Translations under genes and position numbers: made by a program | NCBI GenBank assembly: GCA_021323375.2 | Contig: JAJPCT020000022.1 | Coordinates: 1 to 64,000 of the forward strand | Length of the DNA: 64,000 bases | Direction: 5' to 3' | Source: Candidatus Wolframiiraptor gerlachensis | GTDB taxonomy: Archaea; Thermoproteota; Nitrososphaeria_A; Caldarchaeales; Wolframiiraptoraceae | Part shown: piece by piece, positions 40,360-49,900 of the stretch | Numbering within the stretch: the stretch's first letter is position 1 | How the letters are laid out: every line of letters begins with the position of its first letter | Notes under the pieces: generated by a model | Told to the model about the DNA's origin: nothing | What the model saw: only the letters and a program-made list of their open reading frames with translations | Databases searched by the model: none

Positions 40360-40833
40360 GCCCATTAACCTAATAGATCGTCATGTCCTATAAATCGCTC
40401 CACACGTCGTCTAGATACTCCGGTAGCCCTGACCTTTCCACGATTCTGACACTACTGCGTACACCTCACTCATAGACTGTTATAGTATAGTGTGGTTCTA
40501 TCCTGTATGGTAGCCTGCCATGTTCTCTCATGAGATATGCTAGATCTCTTCATCCGTTGGGATTATTATCCAGTGAGATCTCCTCTAGAGCCTTATAAAA
40601 CTCCTCATTCCCGATCTCATGGTAATAGGGTGTATGTCTGAAAACTGAGACTTTAAGCCTCTTATTATCCCTGTCTCGGCAATACCATACCTGCGCCTCC
40701 TCGCCCAGCTCAGCAGCATACTTCTTCTCTACGTGGAAGATCTCATGCCTGTTCGCCCTCCGCTCGCGGGGAATCTCGACTCAGAGCCCCTCAACCTCCC
40801 TTAGCGCTCTCATTATGCCCCTTTCCCATGTTG
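40360..40833 (-). pseudogene. Degraded gene of unknown family, truncated at the IS110-like element junction
   Basis: Frame with stops: TWERGIMRALREVEGL*VEIPRERRANRHEIFHVEKKYAAELGEEAQVWYCRDRDNKRLKVSVFRHTPYYHEIGNEEFYKALEEISLDNNPNG*RDLAYLMREHGRLPYRIEPHY. Confidence 0.55.
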
Positions 40834-41930
40834 CATTTTCGGGCTGGCCCTCAATGAATAAGTTGAGGGTTCATGTTGAGGGTATGTGTGGGATGTAGAT
40901 GATTGGGGTTTACTATGTTGATACTGCAATTCCAAGTGACAGGAAGAAGAGGGGAAGAGTAAGACTCATACGGTCTTCGACGGGGGGCAAGGTATTCAAA
41001 GTGAGAAGATTAACCGAGCTGGAGGCGCCGACGAGATATACATCAATTCGCTGCTCCCGGAGCTATATGACGAGATCCTAGAATCGTTGAGGAGGGGTGT
41101 TAGGGTATACCTGCTGAAGGATGTCAGAAAGCTGATGAGGATGGAGAATAACTTGAAGAAGAATGATGAGAATAATGCTATGCTATTTTCAAGAATTCCA
41201 AGAGAGGCATTCAGGTTGTTGACGATTGAGGAGATAGAGCTTAAGGCGGAGACACATCCGTTGATAAATAAGTATGAGTGGCTTGTGCGGTGGAGGAAGC
41301 AGCTGAGGAAGTTGGTTAAGGACGGCTATGACTATAACTTCAAGGAATCAATAAGGCTCATGGAGATGGATAGGAGGAAAATATCCTCCGAGGAGATTAT
41401 CAGACAGGTGGACAGCCTCCCCATTTACGGGGAGATTTGGTGGAAAGCTTGCGAGATCCTTGGGGCTCAGGAAGAGCGCTGAGCTAGCCATACTGGCGAT
41501 AGGGTTGCCGCCTCATTTGCCGATGGTGAGTTGAAAACGTTATTGGGGTTGGTTCTAGGCGGAAATAGAGGACGGTACAACCATAGGTTAAGAGATCATA
41601 TTACGAGATTCGCAGTAAACCTTTACATAAACGCCGAGAAAGGATGCCAGTATTTCGGATAAGGTTATTGAGGTTGTTAATTGTCTGCCGAAAAAGCGGG
41701 CAATATCCAAATTAGAGTGATGATTCTAAAAATGCTACGATAGCATACCTTATGACGACAAATCCGCTGGCCAGCGGCAGTAAAAGCCATAAAAGCCGGT
41801 AAGGTTATTAGCGTTTCCCCACTATGGATGGGTTTATAAACCGTCCATAGATGGTTATGGCAGGATCTCCTGCCGGTCTTTATGGCTACGAGGACTCGCC
41901 GGCCAGCCACCTCCCCTTTTCCCCTAAAGC
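40834..41930 (+). mobile_element. Degenerate IS110-like (DEDD transposase) element, copy 1
   Basis: Frameshifted ORFs YYVDTAIPSDRKKRGR..., GADEIYINSLLPELYDEILESLRRGVRVYLLKDVRKLMRMENNLKKNDENNAMLF..., GRYNHRLRDHITRFAVNLY..., VSDKVIEVVNCLPKKRAISKLE; syntenic with copy 2 including non-coding ends. Confidence 0.6.
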
Positions 41931-42098
41931 TCACTCACTTTCATGATTATGAACTTCATGTGATACGAATATAGTAAACTGATACTTGGAGCTCGCGGAT
42001 TCGAACTTTCATACTTGTTAAATTTTTTCGGCCCATCCCTCCTAATACACTCCTAAGAGATCCCCTTATACTACCCTTAATCTAAGATTCTGCCGGAT

Positions 42099-43688
42099 AT
42101 GCCGAGGGAGATCATCGGGCATGGAACTTGGATGGATAAGGTGGCTGCTGAGCTTATTGAGAGGGAGAGGAGGCTTGGCAGGAGCCTAGATATGATAAGG
42201 ACTGAGAGCGGGCTCGGGGCTTCAGGGATACCGCATGTGGGTAGTATGGCGGATGCCGTGAGAGCTTATGGTGTAACCCTCGCCCTGAGAGAGCTTGGAT
42301 ACAACTCCGAGTGCATAGCATTCACCGATGATATGGATGGTCTTAGGAGGGTTCCAGCGGGGATGCCGAGAGAGCTTGAGAAGTATCTCCTCAAGCCCGT
42401 CTCATCGATCCCGGACCCGTACGGCTGCCACGAGTCGTTCGCCGCGCATATGAGCGGGATGCTGAGGGATGGGCTTGAGAAGGCTGGGATAGAGTGCAGA
42501 TATATGTCGGGGAGGCAGGCTTATGCCTCCGGGCTCCTAGCCGAGCAGATACATATGATCCTGCTAAATGCTAGGAGGGTTGGGGAGAAGATCGAGGAGC
42601 TAACAGGCCAGACGAAGTTCAAGCAGATCCTTCCATATTTCGCGGTATGCAGGAATTGTGGAAGGATATACACTACGCAGGCCTATGAGTATGATCCCGG
42701 AAGGAGGGTTGTAAGGTATAGGTGTGTTGGTGTGGAGGTTGGGGGGAGGTGGTTTGAGGGGTGCGGCTATGAGGGCGAGGCTGATATCAGGAGGGATGAT
42801 GGCAAGCTCGCCTGGAAGACGGAGTTCGCCGCGAGATGGGCCGCCCTAGACATAAGGTTTGAGGCATATGGAAAGGATATCGCGGACTCCGTCAAGGTGA
42901 ATGACTGGGTCTCGAGGGAGGTTCTGGGATTCGAGCCCCCAATGCACGTGCGGTATGAGATGTTTTTGGACGCATCGGGTAAAAAGATCTCGAAATCCCT
43001 TGGCAACGTCTTCACGCCCCAGCTCTGGTACAGGTATGGGACGCCTCAGAGTCTTCTCCTTCTGCTCTTCAAGCGGGCTATCGGGACCCGGGTGCTAACA
43101 CTCCAGACGATACCCAAGCTCATGGATGAGCTGGACTACTTGGAAGACGTGTACTTCGACAGGGTTAGGGTGGATAATGAGCTGGAAAGAGCTAGGCTTA
43201 AGGGATTATACCTTTACTCCTATCTCTTGAGACCACCTGAGAGGCCGTCGCCCCATATACCGTATTCGCTGATCGTGGAGCTGGCCTTGGTCGCGCCGGA
43301 GGGGAGGGAGCTCGAATTTATCATGGCCAGGCTCCGGAAATATGGCTATGAGCTTGATGAGAGGGCCATGGAGAAGATCAGGCTCGCGATAAACTATGCA
43401 AGAGATCTGGGCGCAGTTGAGAGGAGGCCTGTCGAGTTATCCGAGGAGGAGAGGAGGGCGATCATGGAGCTAATTAGGCTTGTTGAAGCGGCGCAGAGCG
43501 CTGATGAGGTTCAGTCAGCGATCTTCCAAGCGGCGAGGAGCGTGGGCCTAGATCCAAAGGAGTTCTTCAAGAAGCTGTACATGATCTTTTTGGGTAGGGA
43601 GAGCGGCCCAAGGCTCGGCCCTTTCCTCTGGGACCTGGGGAAGGATAGGGTGCTGGAGATCCTTCGCTCAAGCCTTCAGCGAAAATGA
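42099..43688 (+). CDS. lysS: Lysyl-tRNA synthetase, class I
   Basis: TESGLGASGIPHVGSMADAVRAYGV, DDMDGLRRVPAGMP, FLDASGKKISKSLGNVFTPQLWYRYG. Confidence 0.96.
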   Translation: MPREIIGHGTWMDKVAAELIERERRLGRSLDMIRTESGLGASGIPHVGSMADAVRAYGVTLALRELGYNSECIAFTDDMDGLRRVPAGMPRELEKYLLKPVSSIPDPYGCHESFAAHMSGMLRDGLEKAGIECRYMSGRQAYASGLLAEQIHMILLNARRVGEKIEELTGQTKFKQILPYFAVCRNCGRIYTTQAYEYDPGRRVVRYRCVGVEVGGRWFEGCGYEGEADIRRDDGKLAWKTEFAARWAALDIRFEAYGKDIADSVKVNDWVSREVLGFEPPMHVRYEMFLDASGKKISKSLGNVFTPQLWYRYGTPQSLLLLLFKRAIGTRVLTLQTIPKLMDELDYLEDVYFDRVRVDNELERARLKGLYLYSYLLRPPERPSPHIPYSLIVELALVAPEGRELEFIMARLRKYGYELDERAMEKIRLAINYARDLGAVERRPVELSEEERRAIMELIRLVEAAQSADEVQSAIFQAARSVGLDPKEFFKKLYMIFLGRESGPRLGPFLWDLGKDRVLEILRSSLQRK

Positions 43689-43743
43689 ATACTTATATAA
43701 TGGGCGATCGACAGGATGTCGTCCAAAAGGAGTCGTAAAGGAA

Positions 43744-44151
43744 ATGAGTGAATTGGTAAAGATAAGTCAGTTAAACCCGCGCTCTAGAAACGTAAACCTG
43801 ATCGCGAAGGTTGTCAGCAAGTCGCCGGAAAGGATTGTTTCATCGCAATATGATCAGAAGGAACATAGGCTTAGCGAGGCCCTTATAGCTGATGAGACAG
43901 GAGCGATAAACCTGATCCTCTGGGATGATAGAATAGACGATGTTAAAGAGGGCTCGACGATTAAGGTGACAAACGGCTTCATCAAGCTCTTCAAGGGGAA
44001 GATGCAGCTTAACTTGGGGCGATATGGATCGGTCGAGGAAGTCGATGAGGTCATAGAGGAGGTAAACCTCGATAACAACTTATCAGAGACCCCCCAGCCT
44101 CACATGAGATTTGGCGAGAGAAGACCTCCAAGACGGTTCAGGCGAAGATAG
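43744..44151 (+). CDS. OB-fold single-stranded DNA-binding protein with Arg-rich tail
   Basis: VNLIAKVVSKSPERIV...EALIADETGAINLILWDDRIDDVKEGSTIKVTNGFIKLFKGKMQLNLGRYG; tail RFGERRPPRRFRRR. Confidence 0.87.
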   Translation: MSELVKISQLNPRSRNVNLIAKVVSKSPERIVSSQYDQKEHRLSEALIADETGAINLILWDDRIDDVKEGSTIKVTNGFIKLFKGKMQLNLGRYGSVEEVDEVIEEVNLDNNLSETPQPHMRFGERRPPRRFRRR

Positions 44152-44225
44152 CCAGTAAAGGCAGGGTTCCGGGCCTCCCGGCGAAACCACTATTTTTATA
44201 TCCTATTTCAAGCTGATAAGATCAC

Positions 44226-45797
44226 GTGGTAGAAGATCTGGACAATAAGGATTTTGAGCTGATAGTTGCTGAGAGCCCGCAAATCGAAATTCCTATACCG
44301 CATGAGAAGCTTCTCTCTTTCATAAAGCTGGTTGAGGATCTAGGCTGGAATAAGGCGAGGATTAAGCGCTATATCACAACAGCTCTAAGATTGAGGGAGC
44401 TTGAGAAACGTTATGGGAAAAGCTATGCAGCCCTAGTCAAGACCTATGAGAAGCTCGTGAGCGACGAGGTCAAGCTCAGATACTCCATCGAGCAGCTCAT
44501 GGAGAAGCGCAGGCAGATGGAAGAGGACTTCAAGCTATATATGGAGCAGTATAAGCTGACCTTAGAGGCTGTTCAGAACGTTGGAAAGCTTGTCGAGGCA
44601 CTAAAGATGAGGGGCCTCGATCTAACCGACCTCGAGAAAGCCTTGAAGGCCCTTAGCTTCATGAAGGAGGCGGGACATGATGTCGAGGAGATCGTGAATA
44701 GACTGAAGAATATCGAGAGCTATGAGGCCTCGATCAAGGAGCTTGAGAGGATGATCGAGGAGATGGAAAAGAGCCTTGAGAATCTTGAGAACGAGAAGAA
44801 AAGGCTTCTCAAGGAGATTGAGGAGATACATGGGTTATCCGGGGATCTAGAGGACTTGAGGAGGGCGCGGGAGGTGCTGGAGGAGAGCATTAAGCAGGCC
44901 GAGGCGGAGCTTAACGAGGTATCTAAGAGGCTGGAGAGCGCTAGATCAGAGCTCGAGACCCTCATCGGATATAGGGCCTCATTCGAGGAGATGCGCAGGA
45001 TGCTCGATGAGCTCGAATCCGAGGTAAATAGGCTTAGGGCTGAGAGGGAGTCGCTCCAGAATGAGGTTGCACAGCTTCTTGGTGCGCGGAATGAGATAGG
45101 GGAGATTAGGAGGAAGCTGGAGGAGGGGCGGTCGAGGCTCGCGGCCATCGAGAAGGAGATCAGGGATAGGCAGTCCTATCTCGAAATACTGGAGGGCGAG
45201 CTCGCGGCCGCTTACTCCATCCTTAAACTCTTCACAGAGCCGGGCGGCGTTGAGGTTGAGGATCTCGAGCCCCTCGTCACACATCTCCAGAGGATCTTGA
45301 AGATTAAGAGGGGTGAGCTCCCGGCCCTGAAGCCCCTTGAGCCCCACATACTAAACAAGGTTAAGGAGGATCTAGCATCGCTGATTATGCCCTATGTGAG
45401 GGGCGAGTTTGTTCCCAAGAGGGCCTTCGACCAGCTTGAGAAGGAGGTTAAGAGATTGAGGGAGGAGAATGAGGCTTTGAGGGAGGAGCTAGAACCCCTC
45501 AGGAAGCTCTTGGAGGCTAGGCCGCCAACCGCACCAGCCGAGCAACCGAAGCCATTTCTCGAGGCTATTACTCCGAGCAGCGAGGTTTTAGAGCTTAAGA
45601 CGCTAGATCGGGGCAAGAGGTTTAGGATAAAGTGCCCATCATGTGGTGAGATATCGGTGGCAATCGCCCCGGCAATCGAAGAGCTTGGGGAGCTCGCGTC
45701 GAAGGGTTGTAAACTGAGGTTTACGTGCAGGTGCGGCAAAACAATAATCATTCCGCCCGATGTTCTCTTGAAGAAACTGGAGGCGGGCGGCGTTTGA
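44226..45797 (+). CDS. Long coiled-coil protein with C-terminal zinc-ribbon (GTG start)
   Basis: About 350 aa heptad-rich coiled coil then RFRIKCPSCGEISVAIAPAIEELGELASKGCKLRFTCRCGKTIIIPPDVLL. Confidence 0.8.
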   Translation: MVEDLDNKDFELIVAESPQIEIPIPHEKLLSFIKLVEDLGWNKARIKRYITTALRLRELEKRYGKSYAALVKTYEKLVSDEVKLRYSIEQLMEKRRQMEEDFKLYMEQYKLTLEAVQNVGKLVEALKMRGLDLTDLEKALKALSFMKEAGHDVEEIVNRLKNIESYEASIKELERMIEEMEKSLENLENEKKRLLKEIEEIHGLSGDLEDLRRAREVLEESIKQAEAELNEVSKRLESARSELETLIGYRASFEEMRRMLDELESEVNRLRAERESLQNEVAQLLGARNEIGEIRRKLEEGRSRLAAIEKEIRDRQSYLEILEGELAAAYSILKLFTEPGGVEVEDLEPLVTHLQRILKIKRGELPALKPLEPHILNKVKEDLASLIMPYVRGEFVPKRAFDQLEKEVKRLREENEALREELEPLRKLLEARPPTAPAEQPKPFLEAITPSSEVLELKTLDRGKRFRIKCPSCGEISVAIAPAIEELGELASKGCKLRFTCRCGKTIIIPPDVLLKKLEAGGV

Positions 45798-45808
45798 GTA
45801 GCCGTAAG

Positions 45809-46192
45809 ATGAACCCGATAGTAGTGATGCTCTCATGGAGGGCTAAGAAGCTCAGGGCCGAGGATGTTGAGAGGATACTCTCCGCGGTCGCTTCGATAAG
45901 CGAGGGGCCATTCACGCTCACGGACGTCATCGAGAGGCTCCCAGACGATGTCAAGATCGACAGGAACAAGAGGAGGAGGGTTGGAAATCTCCTCCAAGCC
46001 CTAGTCTCAATAGGATATCTCTCGAAGCCGAGTGAGCGGAAATGGGTTAAAAATGCGCCAACGCTGAGCCACTTCTTGAGCCAGCATCTCTTAGAGCTCT
46101 CATCTATCGAGATGCTCTCCCCGCGTCCTCCACCCGCTGGCGGGAAGGTGATCGGCCGCCGCCAGAAGCTTGATCGTGCATCCGCAACATGA
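45809..46192 (+). CDS. Conserved winged-helix-like protein
   Basis: MNPIVVMLSWRAKKLRAEDVERILSAVASISEGPFTLTDVIERLPDDVKIDRNKRRRVGNLLQALVSIGYLSKPSERKWVKN. Confidence 0.65.
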   Translation: MNPIVVMLSWRAKKLRAEDVERILSAVASISEGPFTLTDVIERLPDDVKIDRNKRRRVGNLLQALVSIGYLSKPSERKWVKNAPTLSHFLSQHLLELSSIEMLSPRPPPAGGKVIGRRQKLDRASAT

Positions 46193-46586
46193 TTGAGCCC
46201 CTCCAGCTCAATGGTATCTCGGTGAAGCTCCACTCCCTGTTGAGAAACCTGGCGGCTATGATAGGTTTCGGCCTTATCTCAGCTCCACACTGCGGGCACC
46301 TGACGATAAATAGCTTGCAGAACTCGAGGAGCCTCTCGACCTGGGAACTGTTCAGGAGCACATATGACTTGTTCGTAGATTTTACCTCGATTGCTAGGAG
46401 CTCGCCCGAGTCCACTGCGATCACATCTGGTTTCGGGAGCTTTCCAGAGCCGCTTCCAGGGGTCCTAACAGCATATGTCCCAGGCTTTCCCCTGTCTGCG
46501 AACATCCTCACGAGATAGTACTCGCCCTCATAGCCCATTCTAGCCTTATATCTTGGTGATGACGGGTTTCTCGGCCTCCTCGGCAT
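46104..46586 (-). CDS. hjc: Holliday junction resolvase Hjc-like
   Basis: KARMGYEGEYYLVRMFADRG...KPDVIAVDSGELLAIEVKSTNKSYVLL (E...D...ExK) plus CPQCG insertion. Confidence 0.8.
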   Translation of the reverse strand: MPRRPRNPSSPRYKARMGYEGEYYLVRMFADRGKPGTYAVRTPGSGSGKLPKPDVIAVDSGELLAIEVKSTNKSYVLLNSSQVERLLEFCKLFIVRCPQCGAEIRPKPIIAARFLNREWSFTEIPLSWRGSIMLRMHDQASGGGRSPSRQRVEDAGRASR

Positions 46587-46668
46587 AATCCCAGCAAGGC
46601 TAATGAGTTTGGTACAGTTATTATGGTTATCTCTTCAGGATTGATGACAAGCTATACCGCGAGATTCC

Positions 46669-48546
46669 TTAGAACTCGAACTCGTATGTTCGAGTTCTTA
46701 CAGCTCCCTGCATGATTGGGTAGAGCTTGGCTAGCGCCTCATCCAGCCCAAGCTCCATCAGCTTCTGCGGAGTTGGTATGCCGTTCTCATCCCAACCTCT
46801 CAGCTCATAATATGTTTTAAGCAACTCGGCGAACTTCTCCCTATCCAAGGTTATTCCCTTGGTCTCTCCCTCCGGCACCGGGTCCTCGAAATCCCTTGCC
46901 GGGAGGGTGTCATCCTTCGCGCATACCCTCTTCCTGAGGTAGGCGATGACCCTTACCAAGTTCCAGACCCTCTCGGAGCACTTGAGAAGATCATCCAGAG
47001 TCGTCTCCCTACCGGTAACCGCGGAATAAGCCTCCGCATAGATGTTTGGGTCGATCTTCAGCTCAACCCATGGAAGCCTGCATACTCCAAGCATGTCGAA
47101 TAATGGCCTGATGTGCTGGAGGTAGATCACCTTCTCAGCCTTATCGCGGCTATAGCTCGCCCGCCCAACTTCGACATCATATGTTATCGCCCAAGACCGA
47201 TTATGATGTGCTCCTATATCGCACGTAGCGTAGCTAAGGGCCATTGCCGTGGCGGCCCTATGATCATATGCACTTATCTCGAGGCCCTTCACATGCATCG
47301 CGAACCTCTCTGAGCCCCGCTTAACATAGCTCGCGACAGCCTTAACGCCCTGTGCTAGGAGGCTCCCTATCCCCCTCCTATAAGCTATCATCTCTATGAG
47401 CTGATAGATCTTCTCGGCTTCCCCCCATGAGATCTCGAAGCCGAGCTCATCCTTGGTTATCAAGCCCCTCTGGAAACACTCTATCAAGAATGCTATAACG
47501 GATCCCGTGCTTATCGTGTCGATGCCATAGTAGTCGCAAAGGTAATTCGCTTTAGCAACCTCCTGAAGCGTCCTTAACCCGAGGTTTGAGCCCAGCATCC
47601 CGAGGTTCTCGTAATCAACGACCACGAAGTCGTCATCAATTCTTAGCGTATGGCCGCATGGTATTATGCAGTTTGCGCAAGCGGAGACATAGACCTGAGA
47701 CTCGTGGACGGCTCTCCCGGAGATCGCGTCAGCATACTCGTAGACGGTCTTCTGGAAGTTGTATGTTGGGAGGGCCTCCACGCCATTAGCCCATTCAACA
47801 GTCATGTTCGTCCCATACTTCATCCAGCTATCATATGCTGGGCTCGACCTAACCTCTTCCATAAGCCTCCTATTCACCTCTCTAAGCCTCTCAGGGTCTG
47901 CGACATCTACGGATCCGCTTCCTCGAGCCACGATCGCCTTGAGGTTCTTGCTGCCCATCACCGCACCCATCCCCGTCCTCCCAGCCTGTGAGTGCCTCCG
48001 CTCCCTAAGCCCCCAATCCACGTTTATCGAGGCATAGACCACCATCTTCTCACCCGCAACCCCTATCGTCGCTATCGAGCAGTCTCCATACCTCTCTCGA
48101 AGCACGCGGTCGGCATCCTTCGAGCTCATCCCCCATAGGCTTGGATCCTCGACCACCTCGACACGCCCATCATCGACTAGGAGGTAGCTCGGTGCATTAG
48201 CCCTACCCCTTATCACCAGCGCATCTATGCCAGCCCTCCTCATCATATAGCCGAGGTATCCGCCGACACTGCTATCTCCATATATGCCAGTCTGGGGGCT
48301 TATTGCCGCGAAGCTCGTCTTGCATCCGCCGAGAAAGCCCGTCGCCGCCAACGGGCCCGTCGCAACCACAAGAACATTTGATGGATGGGTTCCATGAATT
48401 ATCTCATTAAGATTCTCGAAGATTATCTGCGCACACCAGCCCCTCCCGCCAATGAAGTCCCTAATCAGCCTCTCATCAGGATCATAGGTACGCACCCTAC
48501 CCTCCGTCAGATCTATCTCAGCTATCCTGCCATAGCCATGCATCAT
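46669..48546 (-). CDS. Aldehyde:ferredoxin oxidoreductase family, second paralog
   Basis: DFIGGRGWCAQIIFENL, GGYLGYMMRRAGIDALVIRGRA, HSQAGRTGMGAVMGSKNLKAI, CANCIIPCGH. Confidence 0.95.
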   Translation of the reverse strand: MMHGYGRIAEIDLTEGRVRTYDPDERLIRDFIGGRGWCAQIIFENLNEIIHGTHPSNVLVVATGPLAATGFLGGCKTSFAAISPQTGIYGDSSVGGYLGYMMRRAGIDALVIRGRANAPSYLLVDDGRVEVVEDPSLWGMSSKDADRVLRERYGDCSIATIGVAGEKMVVYASINVDWGLRERRHSQAGRTGMGAVMGSKNLKAIVARGSGSVDVADPERLREVNRRLMEEVRSSPAYDSWMKYGTNMTVEWANGVEALPTYNFQKTVYEYADAISGRAVHESQVYVSACANCIIPCGHTLRIDDDFVVVDYENLGMLGSNLGLRTLQEVAKANYLCDYYGIDTISTGSVIAFLIECFQRGLITKDELGFEISWGEAEKIYQLIEMIAYRRGIGSLLAQGVKAVASYVKRGSERFAMHVKGLEISAYDHRAATAMALSYATCDIGAHHNRSWAITYDVEVGRASYSRDKAEKVIYLQHIRPLFDMLGVCRLPWVELKIDPNIYAEAYSAVTGRETTLDDLLKCSERVWNLVRVIAYLRKRVCAKDDTLPARDFEDPVPEGETKGITLDREKFAELLKTYYELRGWDENGIPTPQKLMELGLDEALAKLYPIMQGAVRTRTYEFEF

Positions 48547-48768
48547 TGATGGTCCGCCAAGGTAAACAATATCCCCCTAATTAATTTATTGCCTCGCATA
48601 CCATGGGCTTAACATCGGCATAGATTTCCCCTAAATTGTTAGGGGGGAGGTTTCCGCCTAGCTTTGTCTTCTCTCCGCCATCAAGACCATAGGTTGTATA
48701 GGTCTCTGCCCTCCACCTATCAGCATCCGTGATCATTAATTAATATCCTTTTATAGAGTGTTTTTGCC

Positions 48769-49790
48769 ATTTTCGGGATGGTCCTCAATGAATAAGGGGA
48801 GGGCTCGTATTGGAGGTATGTGTGGGTGTGGATGGCTAGGGTTTATTATGTTGATGTGGCGATTCCCGCTGACAAGAAGAGGGGGAGGCATAAGACGCAT
48901 GCGGTCTTTGATGGGGGCAGGGTTTTCAGGGTCAAGAAGCTGACGGAACTTGAGGGTGCCAGCGAGATATCTGCTAAAGGATATTGCCAAGCTGAAGAGG
49001 CTGAGGATGGAGAATAATATGAGGAAGAGTGATGAGAATGATGCAATGCTACTTGTACAGATTCTAAAGGAGACATTTAGGTCGTTAATTATCAAGGAAC
49101 TAGAGCTTAAAATGAAGATGAGACCATTAGTGAAAGAATATGAGAAAATCATGCGTTAGAGAAGAAGATTGACGACACTAATAAAACACGGCTTCGACTA
49201 CAACTTCAAAGAGTCAATAAGACTTATGAATGTAGCTAGAATAAGGATTTCTGGAAAGATTGCTAGTCAGATAGCCATCCTTCATATACTTCATAATATA
49301 CGAAGAAGTTTATAAGAAGGCTTGTAAAATTCTCGGTCTCAAGGAATAACGCTGAACGCGCAATCCTAGCAATAGAACTACCGCTTCATCTACCACTAGT
49401 AAGACTGAAAGGGCGATATAATCATAGACTGAGAAGGCATATCGCAAGGCTTGCAACAAGCCTTTACAAAAAAAAATGTTAGTTAGTTAGTTTTAGAAAG
49501 AACATAAGATTTTTCGAATGAGATTGCAGAAGTTAGTAATCGCCTGCCAAAGAAGCAGACAATAGTCGGATTAGAACTACTCATTTTGAAAGCACTGCGA
49601 GTAGCATATCTTATGACTGTGAAGCCGCTGGCGGCGAGTAGTAAAAGCCATAAAGGCCGGTAAGGTCGTTGCCGGCATCCCAGCATGGAAGATCCCATGA
49701 ATTCATGTATGGTTTTAGGTTTGATACCTGCCGGCTTTTTATAGTTATGAAGACCGCCAGCCCACCCCGCTTTTAACCTTTTATTAGTAA
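48769..49790 (+). mobile_element. Degenerate IS110-like (DEDD transposase) element, copy 2
   Basis: ARVYYVDVAIPADKKRGRHKTHAVFDGGRVFRVKKLTELEGAS..., RYLLKDIAKLKRLRMENNMRKSDENDAMLL (DxxDA), RLKGRYNHRLRRHIARLATSLY, NRLPKKQTIVGLELLILKALRVAYLMTVKPLAASSKSHKGR*. Confidence 0.6.
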
Positions 49791-49900
49791 GGCTTTTCAC
49801 GACCTACAACGTTTAAAGGCCCTCCTCGACAAAGTACTAGTAATTCAATTTTCCCAAAACGCCTAAAGCTGGAAAATGATCAAATTAAAGAATTCTCATG

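Noticed and set aside
44720-45347. Long Ser/Leu-rich minus-strand ORFs
   Set aside because: Shadow ORFs antisense to the coiled-coil gene; composition reflects complement of Glu/Lys codons.
40834-49790. Composite transposon carrying the lysS-AOR segment between the two IS copies
   Set aside because: The cargo is housekeeping (LysRS, SSB, Hjc), both copies are degenerate, and IS110-type elements do not normally form such composites.
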